Source of the DNA: Chloroflexota bacterium
Lineage (GTDB): Bacteria; Chloroflexota; UBA11872; VXNJ01
Reading direction: 5' to 3'
DNA: 64,000 nt
Assembly: GCA_026707405.1 (NCBI GenBank)
Contig: JAPOWW010000021.1
Span: 2,841-66,840, forward strand
A program made the translations under genes and the position numbers. The notes below the pieces were generated by a model. The model worked only from the letters and a program-made list of their open reading frames with translations, was not told the DNA's origin and ran no database searches. Of this stretch, positions 11,201-17,801 are shown one piece after another. The first letter of the stretch is position 1. Every line of letters begins with the position of its first letter.

Positions 11201-12659
11201 CAACCCAAATCCGGAAATCGACTGGGAGCGGCTGCCGGTGCAGGTCACGACGGAGGCAATGGACTGGCCGATCGTTCCCAATCGCCCCTCGCTGGCGGGA
11301 CTGAATGCTTTTGGGATTTCCGGCGCAAACACGCACCTGGTGGTGGAGGGCTACCGAGTACCGGAAGACTCCACCGGATATGACGATCGGGGTTGGCCTG
11401 CGGGGTCGCCCACGCCTGTCGCGGTTTGCTTGCCGGAACTGGCTGGTAGTGCATTGGTGGCGGAGGAGGCGTTCGCTGCGCGCGCCAAACGGCTGCTGCC
11501 GCTGTCGGGGAAGACGGACAAGGCGCTGCGGGAGCTGGCGGAGCAGTATCTGGAGTGGCTTGATGAGTGCTCTGAGGACCTTGCTTCGGGAGACGACGCT
11601 GTGGATTCGTTGCTCTCGGATATGACGTGGACGGCGGGAGTGGGACGTAGTCACTTCGATCATCGCGCAGGCGTGGTGTTCCGCGACGCGGGATCGCTGC
11701 GCGAGCGGCTGCAAGCACTGGCTCATACAGCGGTGAACCTGGGGCCTGAGTCTCCACGCAAAGTGGCGTTTGCCTATACCGGACAGGGTAGTGAATGGGT
11801 CGGCATGGGAGAGCCCCTGTATAAGAGCGAGCCGGTGGTGCGGGCGATCCTGGACAGATGCAACGAGGTATTTCAAGCGGAGCGGGACATTTCGTTACTG
11901 GACATCATGTTCGGACGGGCCGGAGCGGCTAGAGACCTGAACGACACGGCCTACGCGCAGCCGGCGATCTATGCGCTGGAGTGCGCGCTTACCGCGCTGT
12001 GGGCGAGCATGGGGATTCGGCCAAGCGTTGTGCTGGGTCACGGCTTGGGCGAGCTCGCGGCCGCGCAGGCGGCAGGTGTGTTCGACCTGGAGGCGGGACT
12101 GCAGTTCGCGTCGGCGCGGGGCGCGCTAATGTCGGCGCTGCCGGGACCCGGACTGACTCTGGAGGGTGGTCTGGAAGCGGCCCTTCGCGATGTTGCGATC
12201 ATGTCGCCGTCAACGACCCTCGTGAGCAGTGTGACCGGAGGGGTGGTTGAGTCAGCAGAGGTTTTCGATGCGGCCTATTGGCATCGGCAAGCGCGAGAGC
12301 CTGTGGCGTTCGGCAGGTGCGTCGAGATGCTGGCGGAGATGGGCGTTGACGCAGTTATAGAGATAGGCCCGTACGAGGTGCTGGGCCCCATGGTGACCTC
12401 GGACTGGCCGGAATCGGCGACAGGCGGGGAGGTTGTTGGGGCGCCGGTCGTGCTGGGGAGCCTACGGCGGCCAGCCGGTGACGAGACGGTGGAGACTGAC
12501 GGGGGCTTTGTCGAGGCTGTTGCGGCAGCGTACGAAACCGGGCTGTCAGTGTCGTTCGAGGGGCTGTACGCGGGGGAGATGCGACGGCGCATTTCGCTGC
12601 CGGGTTACCCGTTCCAGCGCCGGCGTCACTGGATCGAAGCGCCAAAGCGCCGAGCTTGA
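2277..12659 (+). CDS. Type I polyketide/fatty-acid synthase: KS-AT-DH-cMT-ER-KR-ACP-KS-AT(degenerate)
   Basis: The protein has 3460 residues; the ATG follows AGGAA with short spacing. Module 1: KS (about 29-455; Cys203, His338, His378), AT (about 600-905; GHSVGE with Ser686, catalytic His792 in RAFHS, a malonyl-type motif), DH (HxxxGxxxxP from His1001, Asp1174), C-methyltransferase (SAM motif VIEVGAGTG near 1500), ER (HAGAGGVG near 2040), KR (GGLGGIG; the usual catalytic Tyr is His2376) and ACP (GMDSL, Ser2538). This set would build a reduced alpha-methyl-branched chain, probably iteratively. Module 2: KS (LDLNCASS with Cys2771, His2906) and an AT-like region with Gly3256 instead of Ser and about 74 residues missing, including the AFH motif. 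No ACP follows in cis; a discrete ACP gene is next. KS, linker and AT of the two modules are closely similar, which points to tandem duplication. Domain boundaries are approximate. Confidence 0.95.
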   Translation: METDGHFGPSDELRAGPDVVKRKAPQSGEPIAIVGMACRFPGAGGLDAFWQLLVEGGNAVTEGVPGSGVGRVGEIMRAPEVQNEACRFGAFVDDIDQFDASFFRISPVEAQLLDPQQRMMLETSWQALEDAGIDPDRLRGSRTGVYTGISNDEYRMLVVDSSRPTEAAGSLYALSGTNLNGTSGRVSFVLGLMGPAKAVDAACSSAMVAVHDAVADLQYGKADLAIAGGVQAILNGRIYELRAEAMMLSPDGQCKTFDASANGYVRGEGCGVLVLKRLSEAEADGDRIWAVIRGSAVNNGGTGVGLTVPHTPALEQVMETALAEAGVIPLEVDYLEAHGTGTAVGDPIELDAVASVYGKGREANRPLLIGSVKTNVGHLESAAGIAGLIKAALVVKRGVIPKHLHFHNPHPSFDWDRQPLRVTSTMTDWPRRDQRPRLAGVNSFGITGTNAHIVMEEYRGPDGEPGEECATAGAAQAVEVSLPGPMADLPLRKASLRPRQSRFLPLSGKSDGALRELAKRYLSWLDERSEDLSSGDDAADSLLSDMSWTAGVGRSHFDHRAAAVFQDAKSLLKRLRAVAEAEGDTEPHIAEKVAFVYTGQGSQWVGMGQALYEGEPVVRAVLDRCEAVFRDERGASLLDVMFGRAGANGDLGDTAWEQPALYALECALTALWQSVGIRPSVVLGHSVGELAAAQAAGVLSLEDGMRFAATRGALLSRTDPGAMAAVFAPAARVVEEVETQNEASNGVELSIAADNGAHIVVSGPAANVESILERFDAEGVRARRLNTTRAFHSALVEPALDSLEASLDGMAIGSPSVTVISNLTGTDVHPGMALDAAYWRRHARQPVAFRRGVETLAETGVDVVIEIGPHAVLGPMATLAWPDSALGRDGSGGPVVLASLRRPPRDGLSHEPESSFVDAVAEAYEAGLEVSFEGLFAGESRRRISLPSYPFQRERYWVEPSKQRRPSAGHPLLGVRRESARGEITFETEVFPSDPAWLQDHKVFGRLVAPGALYGAMAASASLAEGAGSIVVEDMQLHSPLVFPQQKAADGTDDEGRKVQVVLDACEQASSRNVQIFSKGTEKEWTMHVECHVLPGAASPEAGGRIDLEGLKARLSPAEVSAYYRAKSDTGIDLGPFFRTLGMVWSGPGEALGEVVLPEARGRNQLDVHPLLLDGCFQVVGLARNMSGGPNEATYLPFGWERLRLAKRLPDRVFCHVRMSEASQEVESESSEPPEVLSGELRIYDSNGVILGELTGYTVKRATRAALLSAVEGVEDLLYEIAWRERALPPGIEPADFFPSPREVAAGAQLFTGYLADAGVDPQGRNALLTDLERWSRSRALATLEELGWQRVTGETVDPEVLRRRLDVLPEHERVFRRMLEMLAKSGVLAETDGGFVVVVGPDDSLPEDMPRDLEEFADRMTELYPDGLTEIGLFRRSGRALADVLRGQADPLTLLFSSGEPTAADLYLKAPVARAANQMLAEAVQALVAGLPEGRRLRVIEVGAGTGSATASVLPELPDGQFDYVYTDISAGFFAEAEARFGGDGIDYRPLDIERDPVTQGFDSHSYDLMIASNVLHATRYLEETLSHCKTLLAPSGHLVALENLRGLGWMDLTFGQLDGWWRFADAYRPHHALAGPAVWSQALGDAGFESVEVLGVDESFTHEMLDKGVIVAQGPAQVAEPPGLWVLTADRGGVAEELAAALAARNQTVVLASPEAAENGVSAAVDPVILRAAVDPGSRESWRSLVEDLPSDVPFSGVVHLAALDGRGVQATTNEIAGDVKQAGASALAMVQGLTDADATPANGVWFVTRGAQVLEREQSGQLAGAVLWGLGKVVALEAVHLQPRMLDLDPGTSGVPPDLLNELLYPDQENHIAYRGRRLSARLVRPNATNQRLVLPEESDWVLTPNRSGVFDSPEVKPLPARSLEPREVRVSVEATGLNFWDVFRSLGFIDEGNLGREMCGRVLDTGSDVSTVSIGDHVVGLGFGAFGPQMITREELVAPAPTGMSVSALATIPSAFVSAALSYQYSGLEAGERVLIHAGAGGVGLAAIQLAQAAGAEVFATASAPKQAYLRSLGVEHVFDSRETKFGEQILQATGGEGVHVVLNSLTSEGFIEASLSCLAQGGRFVELARRDILSEDEMAAVRPDVAYAILELDVLKKTDPAWVGEVLRDVMQRLSAGELKPLIHSRWPLAEAGAALGFMRSARHVGKIVLTPPPLIKGQLRQDRTYLVTGGLGGIGCAVADWLADHGAGTIVLNGRRDPDAEAEEAINTLRRRGVRVEVELADVTDATAIDEMLARIDAELPPLGGVIHSVGVLSDASLTNQTWASFERVLWPKIVGAWHLHRATMNRDLDMFILFSSRVGVMGNPGQANHAAANAFLDQLAGHRRALGLPGQAIAWGAWSEIGEAAEQRERIERRRAALGGRWFTPQQGIKALERLVRQDTTTSVVMSMDWSVFEEAVQDRPPLLEDLLSVSADDVDSPDSPDDLLSSLRSGSAAEREEVLVSFLQRELQAVMRLPTTPSPSVEFSDLGMDSLMAVELRNRMNRAFAGEYVAPNTVVFDYPDAVSLARFLAAELGGVGEEAAIPEKRAPVQPSPVRPEEDGIAIVGMACRFPGAEGLSAFWRLLEAGENAVTDGRRDSGSWNGVAGDPAADDPVGRKGGFVDGIDRFDSRFFKIAPIEARTMDPQQRLLLETSWQAFEDAGIAPDRLRGSRTGVYAGVGSSEYRSLMAANGRDDSLFGTAGSVAVGRIAFALGLEGPAVPLDLNCASSLVAVHQASAALQRGEVDMALAGGVNVVLFQPVARSLTEIGMLSLSGQCWSFDAAADGYVRSEGCGMVVLKRLSEAEADGDRIWGVVRGSAVNQNGAGLGLTLPNGPAQQRAMEEALARADVEPADVDYLEAHGSGSDLGDAIEMSATAAVYGRDRETERPLLIGSVKTNVGHLECAAAIAGLIKTVLAMNQGVIPKHLNFHNPNPEIDWERLPVQVTTEAMDWPIVPNRPSLAGLNAFGISGANTHLVVEGYRVPEDSTGYDDRGWPAGSPTPVAVCLPELAGSALVAEEAFAARAKRLLPLSGKTDKALRELAEQYLEWLDECSEDLASGDDAVDSLLSDMTWTAGVGRSHFDHRAGVVFRDAGSLRERLQALAHTAVNLGPESPRKVAFAYTGQGSEWVGMGEPLYKSEPVVRAILDRCNEVFQAERDISLLDIMFGRAGAARDLNDTAYAQPAIYALECALTALWASMGIRPSVVLGHGLGELAAAQAAGVFDLEAGLQFASARGALMSALPGPGLTLEGGLEAALRDVAIMSPSTTLVSSVTGGVVESAEVFDAAYWHRQAREPVAFGRCVEMLAEMGVDAVIEIGPYEVLGPMVTSDWPESATGGEVVGAPVVLGSLRRPAGDETVETDGGFVEAVAAAYETGLSVSFEGLYAGEMRRRISLPGYPFQRRRHWIEAPKRRA

Positions 12660-12805
12660 GGCTACCGACGTTAGTGGGTTGACCGGCAGGGGTAAGAACA
12701 CGTTATGAAGCGCGCCCTCCGAGTCCCGAGTTGAATTAACGAACCTGTCTTGTTACCGTTCTTAGTACCCTTTCTTTTGGCGTGGGTTGTAGGAGTAACG
12801 TTTTC

Positions 12806-13042
12806 ATGAGTTCAACCGAGGATCGCATTCGACAGCTCGTAGAAGAGAACCTGGAAGTCGATGGGCAGCCAATAGCCCAGCCTATTAACCTGGATTCGAA
12901 CCTGTCTGACGCCGGCGTCTCGTCAATGGACGTCGTTGCGTTCGGGAAACTGGTAAACGAAGAATTCAACGCCAACCTTTCCGTCGAGGACTGCGCGAAG
13001 CTTCCTACCTTGCGGGCCTTGATCGATCACCTAGACGCCTAG
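12806..13042 (+). CDS. Discrete acyl carrier protein
   Basis: A 78-residue acidic protein. ATG 12806 is preferred because AGGAG lies at 12791-12795 and family similarity begins here rather than at the upstream GTG. The carrier fold shows as a first helix (EDRIRQLVEENL), the loop NLDSNLSDAGVSSMDVV with Ser40 as the predicted phosphopantetheine site (SSM in place of DSL), and a final helix (LPTLRALIDHL). It sits 146 bases after the PKS, whose second KS-AT has no carrier in cis, and before a Sfp-type transferase. The inference is that it accepts the chain for, or from, the terminal KS. It is not next to fab genes, so it is unlikely to be the housekeeping AcpP. Confidence 0.85.
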   Translation: MSSTEDRIRQLVEENLEVDGQPIAQPINLDSNLSDAGVSSMDVVAFGKLVNEEFNANLSVEDCAKLPTLRALIDHLDA

Positions 13043-13158
13043 GCTGGCTGAGCGCCCCTGGATTGGGGTTGTTCGGCGCTCTGACGAACGCCGCACGCTT
13101 TCTGACAGTTTGGCGAGACGCCATCGGCCGGTGAATTTGCGCCGCCAAAGCTAGTGAC

Positions 13159-13869
13159 TTGATAGTGGCCGATTCGGCTGCGGAATGCTGGTGGCGTCCA
13201 TTCCGAACAATTAACGACGCTGTCGTCGTGCATGTCGACTTAACGGGTGATTCGACGCGCGAGATCGATGCCTTGGCGTGGCTGAATGAAGAGGAAAAGG
13301 CGCGTTGGCAGCGGTACGAGCATGACGGCGCGCGACGCCGGTTTGTCCTGTGCCGCGCGGCGCTCCGCGCAATCCTCTGCAGTCAACTCGGCTGCGAAAA
13401 CGAACGGCTCGAGTTCGGCGCATCCGACCATGGCAAGCCGTTTGCCGTGGTGAACGGGAGACGGCATCCCATCAGCTTCAACGTCAGTCATAGCGGCAAG
13501 CATGGACTGGTCGCGTTCGCTCCAAAGGGACGGCTGGGAGTGGACGTCGAGGAGCGCGTCGCCCGTCGCGATCTCGATGTGCTGGTCACGAGTGTGCTTA
13601 GTCTGGGCGAACAAGCCGAGCTTGCGCTCAAGCGTGGGTGCGATAAGGTTCACCTGTTCTTTAGCCTCTGGACTATCAAGGAAGCGTTGATCAAGGCGCT
13701 GGGTAAGGGCTTTTCGCTGGACGTGTCCGGATTCGAGGTCCCGTTAGCCATGCGCCGCGGCGTAGTGACGAGTACGTTTCGGTTTCCGGAGATGCCATCG
13801 GTAAGATGGCGGCTGGAAAACCTCGGCAACGAACGTTTCGCGGCCGCTATCGCTCACGAACAGTTTTAG
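13159..13869 (+). CDS. 4'-phosphopantetheinyl transferase, Sfp/Gsp type
   Basis: It transfers phosphopantetheine from CoA to the Ser of carrier domains. Diagnostic motifs are present: FNVSHSGKHGLVAFA, then GRLGVDVEE (Mg-binding Asp and Glu) and WTIKEALIKALGKGFS. At about 236 residues it has the length of the Sfp class rather than the short AcpS class. The start is uncertain: TTG 13159 opens the frame, GTG 13165 and GTG 13228 are alternatives, and none has a strong ribosome site. Its position after the PKS and ACP genes on the same strand makes both PKS carriers its probable substrates. Confidence 0.9.
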   Translation: MIVADSAAECWWRPFRTINDAVVVHVDLTGDSTREIDALAWLNEEEKARWQRYEHDGARRRFVLCRAALRAILCSQLGCENERLEFGASDHGKPFAVVNGRRHPISFNVSHSGKHGLVAFAPKGRLGVDVEERVARRDLDVLVTSVLSLGEQAELALKRGCDKVHLFFSLWTIKEALIKALGKGFSLDVSGFEVPLAMRRGVVTSTFRFPEMPSVRWRLENLGNERFAAAIAHEQF

Positions 13870-13931
13870 GGGCCGCTGAATCTACACGACTTCCCGTAAC
13901 CGGAAGATAAATCTACGGAACGACCAGCCGC

Positions 13932-14837
13932 TTGACGACTTCAGAAACCGTATGGGAGATACCCGAACCGCTCTCCACTTGTGAAGCCCGGGTGGACGAT
14001 GACACCGTCGTCATTCTGCGGCGTCATGGGAATCCGGAAGGCCCTCGGCTCGTCCTGAGCCACGGCAACGGGCTGGCGATCGATCTCTATTACCCTTTCT
14101 GGTCGCTCCTGGTCGACGATTTCGACCTGGTTATCTACGACCTCAGGAACCACGGATGGAATACCGCCGGCAATCTTCAAAGGCACAATATTCCGACGCT
14201 AGTTCGCGATCACGATCGTATTCTCGACGCGATCGATCGCCATTACGGCGATAAACCCAAAGCAGGCGTATTTCATTCGGTTTCGGCGCTTACAACGCTT
14301 TTGTCTCCCACCAAAGGCAGCGAATTCTCAGCGCTGGTTCTGTTCGACCCGCCACTGTGCAGGCCTGGCGCCAGCTACGAAGAGTTCGACGCCGCAGCTA
14401 TGCGAACGGCCGCGATGGCCCGGCGACGCACACCTCGATTTGAAACCAGAGAGCAATTTGCCGATCTCCTGAGCTATATCCCGGCTTTCTATCGCGCGGT
14501 GCCCGGGGTTTTTGAACTTGTAGCGAGGACGACACTTCGACGAGACGCCGGAGGGGAAGGTTATGAGCTTCGGTGCCCACGGGAATATGAAGCGCAGATC
14601 ATCGAATACGCCAGCGCGTTTGCCGTTCTGGTGGACTTCGAAGCAATTTCCTGCCCGGTCAAAGTCATTGGGGCCGACCCCACGTTGCCGTACTCATACC
14701 TTCCAACGTTCGATCTCAGTGATGTTTTGATCGTGGATTACGACTTCTTGCCCGAAGCGACACACTTTCTTCCGCTGGAAAAACCGGACGACTGTGTCGC
14801 GGCGGTGCGTGAGTTTCTTGAGCTGACTGCGAGTTGA
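13932..14837 (+). CDS. Alpha/beta hydrolase, possible thioesterase of the PKS island
   Basis: A 301-residue alpha/beta hydrolase. The oxyanion segment LVLSHGNGLAIDLYYPFW is near residue 40, the nucleophile elbow reads VFHSVSALTTLL (Ser116; the usual G-x-S-x-G has become F-H-S-V-S), an acid-loop candidate is VIGADPTLP, and the late His is in EATHFLPLEKP. Hydrolases of this kind next to a PKS may release the finished chain or edit mis-primed carriers, but nothing in the sequence fixes the substrate. The TTG start at 13932 is chosen because family similarity starts about 25 residues in; no good ribosome site is visible. It is the last gene of the same-strand PKS-ACP-transferase run and is followed by a convergent gene. 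Confidence 0.8.
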   Translation: MTTSETVWEIPEPLSTCEARVDDDTVVILRRHGNPEGPRLVLSHGNGLAIDLYYPFWSLLVDDFDLVIYDLRNHGWNTAGNLQRHNIPTLVRDHDRILDAIDRHYGDKPKAGVFHSVSALTTLLSPTKGSEFSALVLFDPPLCRPGASYEEFDAAAMRTAAMARRRTPRFETREQFADLLSYIPAFYRAVPGVFELVARTTLRRDAGGEGYELRCPREYEAQIIEYASAFAVLVDFEAISCPVKVIGADPTLPYSYLPTFDLSDVLIVDYDFLPEATHFLPLEKPDDCVAAVREFLELTAS

Positions 14838-14873
14838 CGCCCGCCGTCTGCCGCTAGCACGTTATCGGGCGCC

Positions 14874-14894
14874 GGCTTCTGCGCCCCGGAAGCC
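14874..14894. terminator. Weak hairpin between convergent genes
   Basis: GGCTTC pairs with GAAGCC around a 9-base loop in the 67-base gap between the convergent hydrolase and permease genes. There is no T-run, so it is at best a weak or bidirectional terminator. Confidence 0.25.
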
Positions 14895-14904
14895 AGCGGG
14901 GTTG

Positions 14905-16683
14905 CTAGGAGCCTTCGACTTGCACCGTGATGATGTCCACGCCGTGATACTTCTGATGCCGGACCGAAGAAGCGTAGTGTCGTAGCAGGCGAAACGATAC
15001 CTCCCTTTCGTCAACGATCTCGGCCTGTTCACCCAGATAAGCGAGACGGTCTTCGAGGTTTTCCTGTTCGGAAGCGGCGATGAACTCCATCTCCATAGCC
15101 CCCTCGACAGGGCGCGCCGTGACTATCAGGCGGGGCGCTTGCTTGGCCGCGTCGCTGTCGCCTGCTATGTCATCAGGCTGTAGCAGGCTCGACAGAGTTT
15201 CCTCGCCCGCGGAGCGCAGCCGTTGCGTCGAGGCGTCGTTCCAGCCGGTCTTGGCGGCGAGCTCCCGGAGGAAGGCGTCGATCTTGGGCAGCGCGGAAAA
15301 GTCCAGCTCGGCTTCCAGGCGTTTGCGCCGCGCGCTGGTGAACTGCACGAACATGGTGAGGACTATTGCCACGATAGTGCCGACCATCGTGCCGTTGCTG
15401 AGGGCCGCCTCCCATGCGCCGCTCAGGTGGTCTGGGAAGATGAGCCGATTCTCCGCCCCGATCCCGATCCAGAACGCCAGCCCCACTATGATCGTGTTGC
15501 GAAGGTCGAGGCCGCCCTGCACGATCACCCTGATGGCCGCCACGAAGAGCACTCCCATGAGCAGGATGACGTAGACTCCCACGACGGGGCCGGGAATGAC
15601 GATCAGGAAGGCCGTCAGCTTGGGCAGGAACGCCAGCGCGACGAACATGGCTCCGATGGCATACCCGACGCGGCGTGAGGCGACGCCGGTAAGGCTGACG
15701 AGCGACGCGCTGGACGCCGAGTAGCCCGTGGTGGGCACCGTACCCGCGATTCCGGCCAGCAGATTTCCCACGCCGTTGGCGTTGAGAGCGCCCTGTACGA
15801 TCCGAAAGTCGGGCGTCCGCGCTCTGCGCCGCGCGGGCGCCTGGATGGCGATGCCGTCACCAATGATTTTGATGGTCAATAGCACGGTAACAATCAGGAA
15901 TGTTGGCAGTATCGCCCAGAATTCGGGTCCCGGCGTCAGTTCAAACCCCGGCCATCCGGCCCTTGGTACGTCAACCCAGGACGCGTCGATCACGCGCTGA
16001 AAGTCGTAAACTCCGAAAGCTGCTGACGCGACGCATCCAGCCACGATTCCGACAAGCGGCGACCATAGCCGCCAGGCCCCGGACGAGCGCAGCGACATTC
16101 CCGCGGCGACCGCCAGCGTTACCGCGGCGATGGACGGAGCGGCGGCCGCCGACGCGTCCTCGGGTATTTCGTTGAGCTTGTCGAACACGATCTGCACGAG
16201 CCCGTAGAGGATCAACATCATCGCCGTGCCGGAGACCGCTGGCGTGATGATTTGGCGCAGCAAAGGCAGCCACGCCGCCAGCACGATCTGAACGATGGAG
16301 GAGATGACGACGAGGCTAGCCAGCATGGCCGGTCCGCCATCCACCAGCGCGGTTACGCAGACAGGTATGAAGATGCCCGACGCGCCCGAGGCGAGCACAT
16401 GCCCGGTGCCCAGTCGCCCGGCCCTGACCGCCTGCAGCACGGTGGTAACTCCAGCCACCACAAGCGCCGCAAATACGGCCCACGTCAGATAGCTCTCCGG
16501 CTGGTCGGCTGCCCGGACGATAATCGTCGGGAGCACCACCGCCGGACCAAGCATCAATAACATGCCCTGGAAGCCGATGCCGACGGACAAGAGGGTTGGG
16601 CAACGCTCCTCCGGCTCGTAACGGAGCTCCTGTTTGCCGCGCGCTGTTGCCAAGGTTCCTTCCGTAGCTTGGCGGTAATTCAC
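14905..16683 (-). CDS. NCS2/NAT-type nucleobase permease with C-terminal ATPase-like cytoplasmic domain
   Basis: The 592-residue product begins at GTG. Residues about 30-445 hold roughly 14 hydrophobic spans with the nucleobase-cation-symporter-2 pattern: ASGASGIFIPV early, TPAVSGTAMMLILYGL, ANGVGNLLAGIAGTVPTTGYS and a late IPGPVVGVYVILLMG. Family members import xanthine, uracil or related bases with protons. The last 145 or so residues are unusual and soluble. They read like an RsbW/GHKL-type fold: a helix (FLRELAAKTGWNDASTQRLR), SAGEETLSSLLQ, then beta strands and a final VSFRLLRHYASSVRHQKYHG ... ITVQV. The usual NCS2 length is 420-480 residues, so this is a fusion. The substrate cannot be assigned. 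Confidence 0.85.
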   Translation of the reverse strand: MNYRQATEGTLATARGKQELRYEPEERCPTLLSVGIGFQGMLLMLGPAVVLPTIIVRAADQPESYLTWAVFAALVVAGVTTVLQAVRAGRLGTGHVLASGASGIFIPVCVTALVDGGPAMLASLVVISSIVQIVLAAWLPLLRQIITPAVSGTAMMLILYGLVQIVFDKLNEIPEDASAAAAPSIAAVTLAVAAGMSLRSSGAWRLWSPLVGIVAGCVASAAFGVYDFQRVIDASWVDVPRAGWPGFELTPGPEFWAILPTFLIVTVLLTIKIIGDGIAIQAPARRRARTPDFRIVQGALNANGVGNLLAGIAGTVPTTGYSASSASLVSLTGVASRRVGYAIGAMFVALAFLPKLTAFLIVIPGPVVGVYVILLMGVLFVAAIRVIVQGGLDLRNTIIVGLAFWIGIGAENRLIFPDHLSGAWEAALSNGTMVGTIVAIVLTMFVQFTSARRKRLEAELDFSALPKIDAFLRELAAKTGWNDASTQRLRSAGEETLSSLLQPDDIAGDSDAAKQAPRLIVTARPVEGAMEMEFIAASEQENLEDRLAYLGEQAEIVDEREVSFRLLRHYASSVRHQKYHGVDIITVQVEGS

Positions 16684-16939
16684 GCAGGTTCCCGTCTTGT
16701 ATGGCTAGGTTAGACAGGTCTGCTGCGGATCCGCCAAAGATGCCGTGCCGGGTGATGCCGTGATTATCCTAACGGTCTAATGATGGTCGCGCTCTCGACG
16801 GCCATAGCTCGTTCCTCATTTCGGCCAAATACAATTCGTCCCCGTCGGTATGGTCTTGGCGAAATGCAGGTCGCGAAACTTCTCCTGGTTTACGACGCGG
16901 ATTTGGCAATAATTGGTTAACGGTATCGAAAAGGAGAGC

Positions 16940-17758
16940 ATGACAGTGGCCGACCAAGCATCCGAGTACACGATGGGGTACAGCGAGGAGTTTCTGCAGC
17001 TTCTCGATCGACGCAGCGCGGAGACTCACGCCGCGTATCTGCTGCCGCACCTCAAGCCCGGCTTCCGTGTGCTCGACTTCGGTTGCGGCCCTGGGACTGT
17101 CACGGTCGGCCTGGCCCAAGCCGTGGAGCCGGGCGAGGTGCACGGCATCGACATGGAGGAGTCGCAGATCGGTATGGCCCGCTCCGCCGCCGCGGCGGGC
17201 GGACATGACAACGCGACGTTCCACGCGGGCGACGTGACCGACCTACCCTTTGAAGACGACTCCTTCGACGCCGCTCATTGCCATGCGGTACTTATGCACG
17301 TTCCCGATACCGCGGCCACACTGGCCGAAGTGAAACGGGTCTTGAAGCCGGGCGGCATCGTCGGGTGCCGCGAGATGTTCGTCTCATCGTCGTTCCTGGA
17401 GCCTGGATCCGAGGATACCGACGCCGCGTGGCAAACGTTCGGAAGACTGCTTGCGGGCAACGGCGGTCATCCCGCGATGGGCAAGGAGCTGAAGTCCACG
17501 TTCCTGGAGGCCGGTTTTACAGATATACAGACCGGCGCTTCGTTCGACTTCTTCGGCACGACCGAGGACGTCGCTTTCTTTCACGGCTTTATCATCGACT
17601 GGTTCTATTCACCCCAGGTGAAGGCTGCGGTTACGAAGTTCGGGCTGGCCACCAGCGAGCAGTTCGACGGCTGGCGCCAGGATCTCGACCGGTGGAAGAG
17701 CGAGCCCGGCGCGTGCGGAGCTATCGCCTTTGGCGAGGTAGTGGCCCGCAAGCCATAG
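16940..17758 (+). CDS. Class I SAM-dependent methyltransferase
   Basis: ATG 16940 is chosen because AAGGAG at 16931-16936 lies 4 bases upstream. About 272 residues. The SAM-binding region is clear: LDFGCGPGTVTVGLAQ (motif I), GIDMEESQIGMAR (acidic end of strand 2), HAGDVTDLPFEDDSFDAAHCH (motifs II and III) and VLKPGGIVGCREMF (post III). This is the UbiE/arsM-like small-molecule type. The C-terminal half has no visible specificity signature. It diverges from the permease across a 256-base gap that must hold both promoters. The substrate is unknown, and the gap to the creatininase-like gene (43 bases) allows co-transcription. Confidence 0.85.
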   Translation: MTVADQASEYTMGYSEEFLQLLDRRSAETHAAYLLPHLKPGFRVLDFGCGPGTVTVGLAQAVEPGEVHGIDMEESQIGMARSAAAAGGHDNATFHAGDVTDLPFEDDSFDAAHCHAVLMHVPDTAATLAEVKRVLKPGGIVGCREMFVSSSFLEPGSEDTDAAWQTFGRLLAGNGGHPAMGKELKSTFLEAGFTDIQTGASFDFFGTTEDVAFFHGFIIDWFYSPQVKAAVTKFGLATSEQFDGWRQDLDRWKSEPGACGAIAFGEVVARKP

Positions 17759-17801
17759 TCCTGGGCCGTATTCAGGCGCATCCGGGTACATTGACGGTTC
17801 C

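Noticed and set aside
10746..11876. 376-codon complement frame inside the PKS
   Set aside because: Antisense to KS2 and AT2, no recognisable domain; shadow of a G+C-rich coding frame.
12660..12805. Possible frameshift joining the PKS to the ACP gene
   Set aside because: No coding-like reading links the two; the ACP has its own ribosome site (AGGAG at 12791), and the PKS ends at the usual AT C-terminal strand (PFQRRRHW).
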